From assembly GCA_963663145.1 (NCBI GenBank), contig OY760134.1, forward strand, positions 1,674,001 to 1,738,000: a stretch of DNA of 64,000 bases. Direction: 5' to 3'. The notes beneath the pieces are model-generated. The model was not told the DNA's origin, searched no databases, and saw only the letters and a list, made by a program, of their open reading frames with translations. Numbering within the stretch: position 1 is the first letter of the stretch; each line of letters starts with the position of its first letter. Made by a program: the position numbers and the translations under genes. Of the stretch, positions 16,344 to 31,300 are shown one piece after another. Source of the stretch: Azotimanducus sp963663145. GTDB taxonomy: Bacteria; Pseudomonadota; Gammaproteobacteria; Pseudomonadales; Azotimanducaceae.

Positions 16344-19300
16344 CCCGCCACATTACTAAGGCGTTGCTGACGTTCGCCGCGTTGCTGGCCGCGGCCCCGC
16401 CCGCGGAGGCGTCGATCTGCGGACGCACCACGGAAGTGCAAAACGCCATCATTGCGAAGGTGTCGGGCAAATCGGACTGCGCGACGATCACGACCACGGA
16501 CCTGGCAGGGATTACTGATAGCCTTATCATAGTTGATAACTCAGCCCTTACCAGTTTGAAGGCCGACGATTTCGACGGCTTGACCGGCCTGACGAGGCTG
16601 AGGCTGCAGAACAACAGCCTGAGCAGCCTGCCCGCGGGCGTGTTCGACGAGCTGACCAGCCTGGAGAACATTTGGCTGTGGGGAAACAGCCTGAGCAGCC
16701 TGCCCGCGGGCGTGTTCGACGAGCTGACCAGCCTGGAGGCCATTTGGCTGGGGGGAAACAGCCTGAGCAGCCTGCCCACGGGTGTGTTCGACAAGCTGAC
16801 CAGCCTGACGGTGCTGAGGCTGCAGAACAACAGCCTGAGCAGCCTGCCCACGGGTGTGTTCGACAAGCTGACCGCCTTGACGGAGCTGCGGCTGCAGGGA
16901 AACAGCCTGAGCAGCCTGCCCGCGGGCGTGTTCGACAAGCTGACCGCCCTGACGACCATGTGGCTAAACAATAACAGCCTGAGCAGTCTGCGCACGGACG
17001 TGTTCGACAAGCTGACCGCCCTGACGACCATGTGGCTAAGCGGTAACAGTCTGAGCAGCCTCCCTGCTGGTGTGCTCGACAAGCCGACCGGCCTGACGAA
17101 GTTGTTTCTGAACGACAACAGCCTAGGTAGCCTGCCCGCAGGCGTATTCGACAAGCTGACCGGCCTGACGACCCTGAGTCTGGACGACAACAGCAGTCTG
17201 GCCTGCCTGCCCTTCATTCCCTCTTCGGTGACGACGTTAGAGCTGGACAAGGCCAGGAGCACCTACAGCGCCTGCGGCGCGGGGGTGACGGTGGGCGCGG
17301 CCGGCGTAGGCGTCGAGGCGGGCGCGACCGGGACCTATTCCGTGGTGCTGGACGCTTATCCGACCGGCGACGTGACGGTGACGCCGGCGAGCGGCGCCGC
17401 GGGCACGGCCACGGTGTCGGGCGCGCTGACGTTCACACAGAGCAACTATGCTACGGCGCAGTCGGTCACGGTGAGCGGCGTGGCGGCCGGGTCGGCCACC
17501 GTATCGCACACCGTCAGCGGCGGGGGCTACGGTAGCGCGGCCGCGGCCGACGTGGCGGTCACGGTGTCGTCGCTGACCGCCGGCTCGGTGGAGGCGGCCA
17601 CCGCGACGCTGACCCTCGCCGGTCACGCGGGCGCATGGTGGCTGAAGCGGACGACGCCGGCGGACACCACCTGCAAGTCCAAGGGGACGACGAAGACCGA
17701 GGACCTGACCAGCCTGAACGGCAACACGAGCTACACCTACAAGGCCTACAGTGACAGCACCTGCTCGACGGAGCTGGCGAGCGAGACATTCCTGACCAAG
17801 CCGGGCAAGCCGACGACGCCCGCCGCGGCGGTCGGGGCCGGCACCGGCAAGCTGGCCATAACATCGTCGGTGACCGGAAGCGGCACGCTGACCCGGTGGG
17901 AATACAAGCAAAAGGAGGGAACCGGCAACTTCGACGCGAACTGGACCACGATCTCCTCCACCTCCACGTCTCTGAGCCACACCGTCAGCGGCCTGACCGA
18001 CGGCACCGACTACCAGTTCAAGGTGCGGGCCGTGAACGCGACCGGCAACGGCGCGGAATCGGACGCCTCGGCGGCGGTCCAGCCGAAGGCGGTGGCGCTG
18101 GCCGCCGGTTCGGTGGAGGCGACAACCGCGACATTGACCATCTCCAACCATGCGGGAAGCTGGCACTACAAGGCCAACGCCGCGCCGGACGCGTCCTGCT
18201 CGTCCGGCGCCGTGACCGGAACCACCAAGGACCTGACGGGACTGTCCCCGAACACGAGCTACACCTACAAGGCGTACGGCGACTCGTCCTGCAGCACCGA
18301 GGTGGCCGCGGCCTCCGCCTTCCTGACCAAGCCCGGCAAGCCGACGACGCCCGCCGCGGCGGTCGGGGCCGGCACCGGCAAGCTGGCCATCACCTCGTCG
18401 GTGACCGGAAGCGGCACGCTGGCCCGGTGGGAATACAAGCAAAAGGAGGGCACGGGCAACTTCGACGCGGACTGGACGACCATCTCCTCCACCTCCACAT
18501 CGCTCAGCCACACCGTCTCGGGCCTGACCGACGGCACCAACTACCAGTTCAAGGTGCGGGCCGTGAACGCGACCGGCAACGGCGCGGAATCGGACGCCTC
18601 GGCGGCGGTCCAGCCGAAGGCGGTGGCGCTGGCCGCCGGTTCGGTGGAGGCGACAACCGCGACATTGACCATCTCCAACCATGCGGGAAGCTGGCACTAC
18701 AAGGCCAACGCCGCGCCGGACGCGTCCTGCTCGTCCGGCGCCGTGACCGGAACCACCAAGGACCTGACGGGACTGTCCCCGAACACGAGCTACACCTACA
18801 AGGCGTACGGCGACTCGTCCTGCAGCACCGAGGTGGCCGCGGCCTCCGCCTTCCTGACCAAGCCCGGCAAGCCGACGACGCCCGCCGCGGCGGTCGGGGC
18901 CGGCACCGGCAAGCTGGCCATCACCTCGTCGGTGACCGGAAGCGGCACGCTGACCCGTTGGGAATACAAGCAAAAGGAGGGCACGGGCAACTTCGACGCG
19001 GACTGGACAACCATCTCCTCCACCTCCACATCGCTCAGCCACACCGTCTCGGGCCTGACCGACGGCACCAACTACCAGTTCAAGGTGCGGGCCGTGAACG
19101 CGACCGGCAACGGCGCGGAATCGGACGCCTCGGCGGCGGTCCAGCCGAAGGCGGTGGCGCTGGCCGCCGGTTCGGTGGAGGCGACAACCGCGACATTGAC
19201 CATCTCCAACCATGCGGGAAGCTGGCACTACAAGGCCAACGCCGCGCCGGACGCGTCCTGCTCGTCCGGCGCCGTGACCGGAACCACCAAGGACCTGACG

Positions 19301-22300
19301 GGACTGTCCCCGAACACGAGCTACACCTACAAGGCGTACGGCGACTCGTCCTGCAGCACCGAGGTGGCCGCGGCCTCCGCCTTCCTGACCAAGCCCGGCA
19401 AGCCGACCACGCCCGCCGCCGCCGTCGGCGCCGGCACCGGCAAGCTCACCATCACCTCGTCGGTGACCGGAAGCGGCACGCTGACCCGTTGGGAATACAA
19501 GCAAAAGGAGGGCACGGGCAACTTCGACGCGGACTGGACGACCATCTCCTCCACCTCCACATCGCTCAGCCACACCGTCTCGGGCCTGACCGACGGCACC
19601 AACTACCAGTTCAAGGTGCGGGCCGTGAACGCGACCGGCAACGGCGCGGAATCGGACGCCTCGGCGGCGGTCCAGCCGAAGGCGGTGGCGCTGGCCGCCG
19701 GTTCGGTGGAGGCGACAACCGCGACATTGACCATCTCCAACCATGCGGGAAGCTGGCACTACAAGGCCAACGCCGCCCCCGACGCGTCCTGCTCCAGCAC
19801 CGCGGTGAGCGGAGCGACCGAGGACCTGACGGGCCTGTCCCCGAACACGAGCTACACCTACAGGGCCTACGGCGACTCGTCCTGCAGCACCGAGGTGGCC
19901 GCGGCCTCCGCGTTCCTCACCAAGCCCGGCAAGCCGACCACGCCCGCCGCCGCCGTCGGCGCCGGCACCGGCAAGCTCACCATCACCTCGTCGGTAACCG
20001 GCGGCGGCACGCTGACCCGGTGGGAATACAAGCAAAAGGAGGGCACGGGCAATTTCGATTCGGACTGGACGACCATCTCCTCCACCTCCACGTCGCTCAG
20101 CCACACCGTCTCGGGCCTGACCGACGGCACCAACTACCAGTTCAAGGTGCGGGCCGTGAACGCGACCGGCAACGGCGCGGAGTCGGACGCCTCGGCGGCG
20201 GTCCAGCCGAAGGCGGTGGCGCTGGCCGCCGGTTCGGTGGAGGCGACCACGGCGACCCTGACGATCTCCAACCACGCGGGAAGCTGGCACTACAAGGCGA
20301 ACGCGGCCCCGGACGCCTCGTGCTCGTCCGGCGCCGTGACGGGGACCACCGAAGACCTGACCGGACTGTCGTCGAACACCAGCTACACCTACAGGGCCTA
20401 CGGCGACTCGTCCTGCAGCACCGAGGTGGCCGCGGCCTCCGCGTTCCTGACCAAGCCGGGCAAGCCGACGACGCCCGCCGCCGCGGTCGGGGCCGGCACC
20501 GGCAAGCTGACCATAACATCGTCGGTGACCGGAAGCGGCACGCTGACCCGGTGGGAATACAAGCAAAAGGAAGGAACCGGCAACTTCGACGCGAACTGGA
20601 CGACCATCTCCTCCACCTCGACATCATTGAGCCACACGGTGTCCGGCCTGACCGACGGCACCAACTACCAGTTCAAGGTGCGGGCGGTGAACGCGACCGG
20701 CAACGGCGCGGAGTCGGACGCCTCGGCGGCGGTGCAGCCGAAGGCGGTGACCCTGGCGGCGGGATCAATCGAAGCCGCCACGGCGACCCTGACGATCGCC
20801 AACCACGCCGGCGACTGGCACTACAAGGCGAACGCGGCCCCCGACGCGTCCTGCTCCAGCACCGCGGTGAGCGGAACCACCAAGGACCTGACGGGACTGT
20901 CCCCGAACACGAGCTACACCTACAAGGCCTACGGCGACTCGTCCTGCAGCACCGAGGTGGCCGCGGCCTCCGCCTTCCTCACCAAGCCCGGCAAGCCGAC
21001 GACGCCGACGGCGGCGGTGGGCGCGGGCACCGGCAAGCTGACCATCACCTCCTCGGTGGCCGGAAGCGGCACGCTCACGAAGTGGGAGTACAAGCGGAAG
21101 GAGGGCACGGGCGACTTCGACGCGGACTGGACCGCGATCTCGTCGACCTCCACATCGCTGAGCCACACGGTGTCCGGCCTGACGGACGGCACGAACTACC
21201 AGTTCAAGGTGCGCGCCGTGAACGCCACCGGCAACGGCGCGGAATCGGACGCCTCGGCGGCGGTCCAGCCGAAGGCCGTGACGCTGGCCGCCGGTTCGGT
21301 GGAGGCGACAACGGCGACCCTGACCATCTCGAACCACGCCGGCGACTGGCACTACAAGGCCAACGCCGCCCCGGACGCCTCGTGCTCGTCCGGCGCCGTG
21401 ACGGGGACCACCGAAGACCTGACCGGACTGTCGTCGAACACCAGCTACACCTACAAGGCCTACGGCGACTCGTCCTGCAACACCGAGGTGGCCGCGGCCT
21501 CCGCGTTCCTGACCAAGCCCGGCAAGCCGACGACGCCCGCCGCCGCGGTCGGGGCCGGCACCGGCAAGCTGACCATCACCTCGTCGGTGACCGGAAGCGG
21601 CACGCTGACCCGGTGGGAATACAAGCAAAAGGAAGGAACCGGCAACTTCGACGCGAACTGGACAACCATCTCCTCCACCTCCACGTCGCTCAGCCACACC
21701 GTCTCGGGCCTGACCGACGGCACCAACTACCAGTTCAAGGTGCGGGCCGTGAACGCGACCGGCAACGGCGCGGAGTCGGACGCCTCGGCGGCGGTCCAGC
21801 CGAAGGCGGTGACCCTGGCGGCGGGATCAATCGAAGCCGCCACGGCGACCCTGACGATCGCCAACCACGCCGGCGACTGGCACTACAAGGCGAACGCGGC
21901 CCCCGACGCGTCCTGCTCCAGCACCGCGGTGAGCGGAACCACCAAGGACCTGACGGGCCTGTCGTCGAACACGAGCTACACCTACAAGGCCTACGGCGAC
22001 TCGTCCTGCAGCACCGAGGTGGCCGCGGCCTCCGCCTTCCTCACCAAGCCGGGCAAGCCGACCACGCCCGCCGCCGCCGTCGGCGCCGGCACCGGCAAGC
22101 TCACCATCACCTCCTCGGTGACCGGAAGCGGCACGCTGACCCGGTGGGAATACAAGCAAAAGGAGGGAACCGGCAACTTCGACGCGGACTGGACAACCAT
22201 CTCCTCCACCTCCACATCGCTCAGCCACACCGTCTCGGGCCTGACCGACGGCACCAACTACCAGTTCAAGGTGCGGGCGGTGAACGCCACCGGCAACGGC

Positions 22301-25300
22301 GCGGAGTCCGACGCCTCGACGGCGGTGCAGCCGAAGGCGGTGGCGCTGGCCGCCGGTTCGGTGGAGGCGACCACGGCGACCCTGACCATCGCCAACCACG
22401 CCGGCGACTGGCACTACAAGGCCAACGCCGCCCCGGACGCGTCCTGCTCGTCCAGCGCCGTGACGGGGACCACCGAAGACCTGACGGGACTGTCCCCGAA
22501 CACGAGCTACACCTACAAGGCGTACGGCGACTCGTCCTGCAGCACCGAGGTGGCCGCGGCCTCCGCCTTCCTGACCAAGCCCGGCAAGCCGACGACGCCC
22601 GCCGCGGCGGTCGGGGCCGGCACCGGCAAGCTGGCCATAACATCGTCGGTGACCGGAAGCGGCACGCTGACCCGGTGGGAATACAAGCAAAAGGAGGGAA
22701 CCGGCAACTTCGACGCGAACTGGACCACGATCTCCTCCACCTCCACGTCTCTGAGCCACACCGTCAGCGGCCTGACCGACGGCACCGACTACCAGTTCAA
22801 GGTGCGGGCCGTGAACGCGACCGGCAACGGCGCGGAATCGGACGCCTCGGCGGCGGTCCAGCCGAAGGCGGTGGCGCTGGCCGCCGGTTCGGTGGAGGCG
22901 ACAACCGCGACATTGACCATCTCCAACCATGCGGGAAGCTGGCACTACAAGGCCAACGCCGCGCCGGACGCGTCCTGCTCGTCCGGCGCCGTGACCGGAA
23001 CCACCAAGGACCTGACGGGACTGTCCCCGAACACGAGCTACACCTACAAGGCGTACGGCGACTCGTCCTGCAGCACCGAGGTGGCCGCGGCCTCCGCCTT
23101 CCTGACCAAGCCCGGCAAGCCGACGACGCCCGCCGCGGCGGTCGGGGCCGGCACCGGCAAGCTGGCCATCACCTCGTCGGTGACCGGAAGCGGCACGCTG
23201 GCCCGGTGGGAATACAAGCAAAAGGAGGGCACGGGCAACTTCGACGCGGACTGGACAACCATCTCCTCCACCTCCACATCGCTCAGCCACACCGTCTCGG
23301 GCCTGACCGACGGCACCAACTACCAGTTCAAGGTGCGGGCCGTGAACGCGACCGGCAACGGCGCGGAATCGGACGCCTCGGCGGCGGTCCAGCCGAAGGC
23401 GGTGGCGCTGGCCGCCGGTTCGGTGGAGGCGACAACCGCGACATTGACCATCTCCAACCATGCGGGAAGCTGGCACTACAAGGCCAACGCCGCGCCGGAC
23501 GCGTCCTGCTCGTCCGGCGCCGTGACCGGAACCACCAAGGACCTGACGGGACTGTCCCCGAACACGAGCTACACCTACAAGGCGTACGGCGACTCGTCCT
23601 GCAGCACCGAGGTGGCCGCGGCCTCCGCCTTCCTGACCAAGCCCGGCAAGCCGACGACGCCCGCCGCGGCGGTCGGGGCCGGCACCGGCAAGCTGGCCAT
23701 CACCTCGTCGGTGACCGGAAGCGGCACGCTGACCCGTTGGGAATACAAGCAAAAGGAGGGCACGGGCAACTTCGACGCGGACTGGACAACCATCTCCTCC
23801 ACCTCCACATCGCTCAGCCACACCGTCTCGGGCCTGACCGACGGCACCAACTACCAGTTCAAGGTGCGGGCCGTGAACGCGACCGGCAACGGCGCGGAAT
23901 CGGACGCCTCGGCGGCGGTCCAGCCGAAGGCGGTGGCGCTGGCCGCCGGTTCGGTGGAGGCGACAACCGCGACATTGACCATCTCCAACCATGCGGGAAG
24001 CTGGCACTACAAGGCCAACGCCGCGCCGGACGCGTCCTGCTCGTCCGGCGCCGTGACCGGAACCACCAAGGACCTGACGGGACTGTCCCCGAACACGAGC
24101 TACACCTACAAGGCGTACGGCGACTCGTCCTGCAGCACCGAGGTGGCCGCGGCCTCCGCCTTCCTGACCAAGCCCGGCAAGCCGACCACGCCCGCCGCCG
24201 CCGTCGGCGCCGGCACCGGCAAGCTCACCATCACCTCGTCGGTAACCGGAAGCGGCACGCTGACCCGTTGGGAATACAAGCAAAAGGAGGGCACGGGCAA
24301 CTTCGACGCGGACTGGACGACCATCTCCTCCACCTCCACATCGCTCAGCCACACCGTCTCGGGCCTGACCGACGGCACCAACTACCAGTTCAAGGTGCGG
24401 GCCGTGAACGCGACCGGCAACGGCGCGGAATCGGACGCCTCGGCGGCGGTCCAGCCGAAGGCGGTGGCGCTGGCCGCCGGTTCGGTGGAGGCGACAACCG
24501 CGACATTGACCATCTCCAACCATGCGGGAAGCTGGCACTACAAGGCCAACGCCGCCCCCGACGCGTCCTGCTCCAGCACCGCGGTGAGCGGAGCGACCGA
24601 GGACCTGACGGGCCTGTCCCCGAACACGAGCTACACCTACAGGGCCTACGGCGACTCGTCCTGCAGCACCGAGGTGGCCGCGGCCTCCGCGTTCCTCACC
24701 AAGCCCGGCAAGCCGACCACGCCCGCCGCCGCCGTCGGCGCCGGCACCGGCAAGCTCACCATCACCTCGTCGGTAACCGGCGGCGGCACGCTGACCCGGT
24801 GGGAATACAAGCAAAAGGAGGGCACGGGCAATTTCGATTCGGACTGGACGACCATCTCCTCCACCTCCACGTCGCTCAGCCACACCGTCTCGGGCCTGAC
24901 CGACGGCACCAACTACCAGTTCAAGGTGCGGGCCGTGAACGCGACCGGCAACGGCGCGGAGTCGGACGCCTCGGCGGCGGTCCAGCCGAAGGCGGTGGCG
25001 CTGGCCGCCGGTTCGGTGGAGGCGACCACGGCGACCCTGACGATCTCCAACCACGCGGGAAGCTGGCACTACAAGGCGAACGCGGCCCCGGACGCCTCGT
25101 GCTCGTCCGGCGCCGTGACGGGGACCACCGAAGACCTGACCGGACTGTCGTCGAACACCAGCTACACCTACAGGGCCTACGGCGACTCGTCCTGCAGCAC
25201 CGAGGTGGCCGCGGCCTCCGCGTTCCTGACCAAGCCGGGCAAGCCGACGACGCCCGCCGCCGCGGTCGGGGCCGGCACCGGCAAGCTGACCATAACATCG

Positions 25301-28300
25301 TCGGTGACCGGAAGCGGCACGCTGACCCGGTGGGAATACAAGCAAAAGGAAGGAACCGGCAACTTCGACGCGAACTGGACGACCATCTCCTCCACCTCGA
25401 CATCATTGAGCCACACGGTGTCCGGCCTGACCGACGGCACCAACTACCAGTTCAAGGTGCGGGCGGTGAACGCGACCGGCAACGGCGCGGAGTCGGACGC
25501 CTCGGCGGCGGTGCAGCCGAAGGCGGTGACCCTGGCGGCGGGATCAATCGAAGCCGCCACGGCGACCCTGACGATCGCCAACCACGCCGGCGACTGGCAC
25601 TACAAGGCGAACGCGGCCCCCGACGCGTCCTGCTCCAGCACCGCGGTGAGCGGAACCACCAAGGACCTGACGGGACTGTCCCCGAACACGAGCTACACCT
25701 ACAAGGCCTACGGCGACTCGTCCTGCAGCACCGAGGTGGCCGCGGCCTCCGCCTTCCTCACCAAGCCCGGCAAGCCGACGACGCCGACGGCGGCGGTGGG
25801 CGCGGGCACCGGCAAGCTGACCATCACCTCCTCGGTGGCCGGAAGCGGCACGCTCACGAAGTGGGAGTACAAGCGGAAGGAGGGCACGGGCGACTTCGAC
25901 GCGGACTGGACCGCGATCTCGTCGACCTCCACATCGCTGAGCCACACGGTGTCCGGCCTGACGGACGGCACGAACTACCAGTTCAAGGTGCGCGCCGTGA
26001 ACGCCACCGGCAACGGCGCGGAATCGGACGCCTCGGCGGCGGTCCAGCCGAAGGCCGTGACGCTGGCCGCCGGTTCGGTGGAGGCGACAACGGCGACCCT
26101 GACCATCTCGAACCACGCCGGCGACTGGCACTACAAGGCCAACGCCGCCCCGGACGCCTCGTGCTCGTCCGGCGCCGTGACGGGGACCACCGAAGACCTG
26201 ACCGGACTGTCGTCGAACACCAGCTACACCTACAAGGCCTACGGCGACTCGTCCTGCAACACCGAGGTGGCCGCGGCCTCCGCGTTCCTGACCAAGCCCG
26301 GCAAGCCGACGACGCCCGCCGCCGCGGTCGGGGCCGGCACCGGCAAGCTGACCATCACCTCGTCGGTGACCGGAAGCGGCACGCTGACCCGGTGGGAATA
26401 CAAGCAAAAGGAAGGAACCGGCAACTTCGACGCGAACTGGACAACCATCTCCTCCACCTCCACGTCGCTCAGCCACACCGTCTCGGGCCTGACCGACGGC
26501 ACCAACTACCAGTTCAAGGTGCGGGCCGTGAACGCGACCGGCAACGGCGCGGAGTCGGACGCCTCGGCGGCGGTCCAGCCGAAGGCGGTGACCCTGGCGG
26601 CGGGATCAATCGAAGCCGCCACGGCGACCCTGACGATCGCCAACCACGCCGGCGACTGGCACTACAAGGCGAACGCGGCCCCCGACGCGTCCTGCTCCAG
26701 CACCGCGGTGAGCGGAACCACCAAGGACCTGACGGGCCTGTCGTCGAACACGAGCTACACCTACAAGGCCTACGGCGACTCGTCCTGCAGCACCGAGGTG
26801 GCCGCGGCCTCCGCCTTCCTCACCAAGCCGGGCAAGCCGACCACGCCCGCCGCCGCCGTCGGCGCCGGCACCGGCAAGCTGACCATAACATCGTCGGTGA
26901 CCGGAAGCGGCACGCTGACCCGGTGGGAATACAAGCAAAAGGAAGGAACCGGCAACTTCGACGCGAACTGGACAACCATCTCCTCCACCTCCACGTCGCT
27001 CAGCCACACCGTCTCGGGCCTGACCGACGGCACCAACTACCAGTTCAAGGTGCGGGCGGTGAACGCCACCGGCAACGGCGCGGAGTCCGACGCCTCGACG
27101 GCGGTGCAGCCGAAGGCGGTGGCGCTGGCCGCCGGTTCGGTGGAGGCGACCACGGCGACCCTGACCATCGCCAACCACGCCGGCGACTGGCACTACAAGG
27201 CCAACGCCGCCCCGGACGCGTCCTGCTCGTCCAGCGCCGTGACGGGGACCACCGAAGACCTGACGGGACTGTCCCCGAACACGAGCTACACCTACAAGGC
27301 GTACGGCGACTCGTCCTGCAGCACCGAGGTGGCCGCGGCCTCCGCGTTCCTCACCAAGCCCGGCAAGCCGACCACGCCCGCCGCCGCGGTCGGGGCCGGC
27401 ACCGGCAAGCTGGCCATAACATCGTCGGTGACCGGAAGCGGCACGCTGACCCGGTGGGAATACAAGCAAAAGGAGGGAACCGGCAACTTCGACGCGGACT
27501 GGACAACCATCTCCTCCACCTCCACATCGCTCAGCCACACGGTGTCCGGCCTGACCGACGGCACGAACTACCAGTTCAAGGTGCGGGCGGTGAACGCCAC
27601 CGGCAACGGCGCGGAGTCCGACGCCTCGGCGGCGGTGCAGCCGAAGGCGGTGGCGCTGGCCGCCGGTTCGGTGGAGGCGACCACGGCGACCCTGACCATC
27701 GCCAACCACGCCGGCGACTGGCACTACAAGGCCAACGCCGCCCCGGACGCGTCCTGCTCGTCCAGCGCCGTGACGGGGACCACCGAAGACCTGACGGGAC
27801 TGTCCCCGAACACGAGCTACACCTACAAGGCGTACGGCGACTCGTCCTGCAACACCGAGGTGGCCGCGGCCTCCGCGTTCCTCACCAAGCCCGGCAAGCC
27901 GACCACGCCCGCCGCCGCGGTCGGGGCCGGCACCGGCAAGCTGGCCATAACATCGTCGGTGACCGGAAGCGGCACGCTGACCCGGTGGGAATACAAGCAA
28001 AAGGAGGGAACCGGCAACTTCGACGCGGACTGGACAACCATCTCCTCCACCTCCACATCGCTCAGCCACACGGTGTCCGGCCTGACCGACGGCACGAACT
28101 ACCAGTTCAAGGTGCGGGCGGTGAACGCGACCGGCAACGGCGCGGAGTCGGACGCCTCGGCGGCGGTCCAGCCCGCCGCGCGCGGCCTGGCCGCGAGTTC
28201 GGTCGAAGCCGCGACCGCGACCCTGACGATCTCCAACCATGCGGGAAGCTGGCACTACAAGGCCAACGCGGCCCCGGACGCCTCCTGCTCCAGTAGCGCC

Positions 28301-31300
28301 GTGACGGGAGCGACCGAGGACCTGACGGGCCTGTCGTCGAACACCAGCTACACCTACAGGGCCTACGGCGACTCGTCCTGCAGCACCGAGGTGGCCGCGG
28401 CCTCCGCCTTCCTCACCAAGCCCGGCAAGCCGACCACGCCCGCCGCCGCCGTCGGCGCCGGCACCGGCAAGCTCACCATCACCTCGTCGGTGACCGGCGG
28501 CGGCACGCTGGCCCGTTGGGAATACAAGCAAAAGGAGGGCACGGGCAACTTCGACGCGGACTGGACGACCATCTCCTCGACCTCCACGTCGCTGAGCCAC
28601 ACGGTGTCCGGCCTGACCGACGGCACCAACTACCAGTTCAAGGTGCGGGCCGTGAACGCGACCGGCAACGGCGCGGAATCGGACGCCTCGGCGGCGGTCC
28701 AGCCGAAGGCGGTGGCGCTGGCCGCCGGTTCGGTGGAGGCGACAACCGCGACCCTGACCATCTCCAACCATGCGGGAAGCTGGTACTACAAGGCCAACGC
28801 CGCCCCGGACGCGTCCTGCTCCAGCACCGCGGTGAGCGGAGCGACCGAGGACCTGACGGGACTGTCCCCGAACACGAGCTACACCTACAAGGCGTACGGC
28901 GACTCGTCCTGCAGCACCGAGGTGGCCGCGGCCTCCGCCTTCCTGACCAAGCCGGGCAAGCCGACGACGCCCGCCGCGGCGGTCGGGGCCGGCACCGGCA
29001 AGCTGGCCATAACATCGTCGGTGACCGGAAGCGGCACGCTGACCCGGTGGGAATACAAGCAAAAGGAGGGAACCGGCAACTTCGACGCGAACTGGACCAC
29101 GATCTCCTCCACCTCCACGTCTCTGAGCCACACCGTCAGCGGCCTGACCGACGGCACCGACTACCAGTTCAAGGTGCGGGCCGTGAACGCGACCGGCAAC
29201 GGCGCGGAATCGGACGCCTCGGCGGCGGTCCAGCCGAAGGCGGTGGCGCTGGCCGCCGGTTCGGTGGAGGCGACAACCGCGACATTGACCATCTCCAACC
29301 ATGCGGGAAGCTGGTACTACAAGGCCAACGCCGCGCCGGACGCGTCCTGCTCGTCCGGCGCCGTGACCGGAACCACCAAGGACCTGACGGGACTGTCCCC
29401 GAACACGAGCTACACCTACAAGGCGTACGGCGACTCGTCCTGCAGCACCGAGGTGGCCGCGGCCTCCGCCTTCCTGACCAAGCCCGGCAAGCCGACGACG
29501 CCCGCCGCGGCGGTCGGGGCCGGCACCGGCAAGCTGGCCATCACCTCGTCGGTGACCGGAAGCGGCACGCTGGCCCGGTGGGAATACAAGCAAAAGGAGG
29601 GCACGGGCAACTTCGACGCGGACTGGACAACCATCTCCTCCACCTCCACATCGCTCAGCCACACCGTCTCGGGCCTGACCGACGGCACCAACTACCAGTT
29701 CAAGGTGCGGGCCGTGAACGCGACCGGCAACGGCGCGGAATCGGACGCCTCGGCGGCGGTCCAGCCGAAGGCGGTGGCGCTGGCCGCCGGTTCGGTGGAG
29801 GCGACAACCGCGACATTGACCATCTCCAACCATGCGGGAAGCTGGCACTACAAGGCCAACGCCGCGCCGGACGCGTCCTGCTCGTCCGGCGCCGTGACCG
29901 GAACCACCAAGGACCTGACGGGACTGTCCCCGAACACGAGCTACACCTACAAGGCGTACGGCGACTCGTCCTGCAGCACCGAGGTGGCCGCGGCCTCCGC
30001 CTTCCTGACCAAGCCCGGCAAGCCGACGACGCCCGCCGCGGCGGTCGGGGCCGGCACCGGCAAGCTGGCCATCACCTCGTCGGTGACCGGAAGCGGCACG
30101 CTGACCCGTTGGGAATACAAGCAAAAGGAGGGCACGGGCAACTTCGACGCGGACTGGACAACCATCTCCTCCACCTCCACATCGCTCAGCCACACCGTCT
30201 CGGGCCTGACCGACGGCACCAACTACCAGTTCAAGGTGCGGGCCGTGAACGCGACCGGCAACGGCGCGGAATCGGACGCCTCGGCGGCGGTCCAGCCGAA
30301 GGCGGTGGCGCTGGCCGCCGGTTCGGTGGAGGCGACAACCGCGACATTGACCATCTCCAACCATGCGGGAAGCTGGCACTACAAGGCCAACGCCGCGCCG
30401 GACGCGTCCTGCTCGTCCGGCGCCGTGACCGGAACCACCAAGGACCTGACGGGACTGTCCCCGAACACGAGCTACACCTACAAGGCGTACGGCGACTCGT
30501 CCTGCAGCACCGAGGTGGCCGCGGCCTCCGCCTTCCTGACCAAGCCCGGCAAGCCGACCACGCCCGCCGCCGCCGTCGGCGCCGGCACCGGCAAGCTCAC
30601 CATCACCTCGTCGGTGACCGGAAGCGGCACGCTGACCCGTTGGGAATACAAGCAAAAGGAGGGCACGGGCAACTTCGACGCGGACTGGACGACCATCTCC
30701 TCCACCTCCACATCGCTCAGCCACACCGTCTCGGGCCTGACCGACGGCACCAACTACCAGTTCAAGGTGCGGGCCGTGAACGCGACCGGCAACGGCGCGG
30801 AATCGGACGCCTCGGCGGCGGTCCAGCCGAAGGCGGTGGCGCTGGCCGCCGGTTCGGTGGAGGCGACAACCGCGACATTGACCATCTCCAACCATGCGGG
30901 AAGCTGGTACTACAAGGCCAACGCCGCCCCCGACGCGTCCTGCTCCAGCACCGCGGTGAGCGGAGCGACCGAGGACCTGACGGGCCTGTCCCCGAACACG
31001 AGCTACACCTACAGGGCCTACGGCGACTCGTCCTGCAGCACCGAGGTGGCCGCGGCCTCCGCGTTCCTCACCAAGCCCGGCAAGCCGACCACGCCCGCCG
31101 CCGCCGTCGGCGCCGGCACCGGCAAGCTCACCATCACCTCGTCGGTAACCGGCGGCGGCACGCTGACCCGGTGGGAATACAAGCAAAAGGAGGGCACGGG
31201 CAATTTCGATTCGGACTGGACGACCATCTCCTCCACCTCCACGTCGCTCAGCCACACCGTCTCGGGCCTGACCGACGGCACCAACTACCAGTTCAAGGTG

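Noticed and set aside
17896..28296. A 3466-codon plus-strand frame inside the giant gene, plus minus-strand frames over 1000 codons (17237-20566, 21827-25345, 26606-31255)
   Set aside because: All are shadows of the 531-bp array: the unit length is a multiple of three and GC-rich, so alternative frames lack stops. Translations are Arg/Gly/His-rich with no family pattern, and have no credible start or ribosome site.
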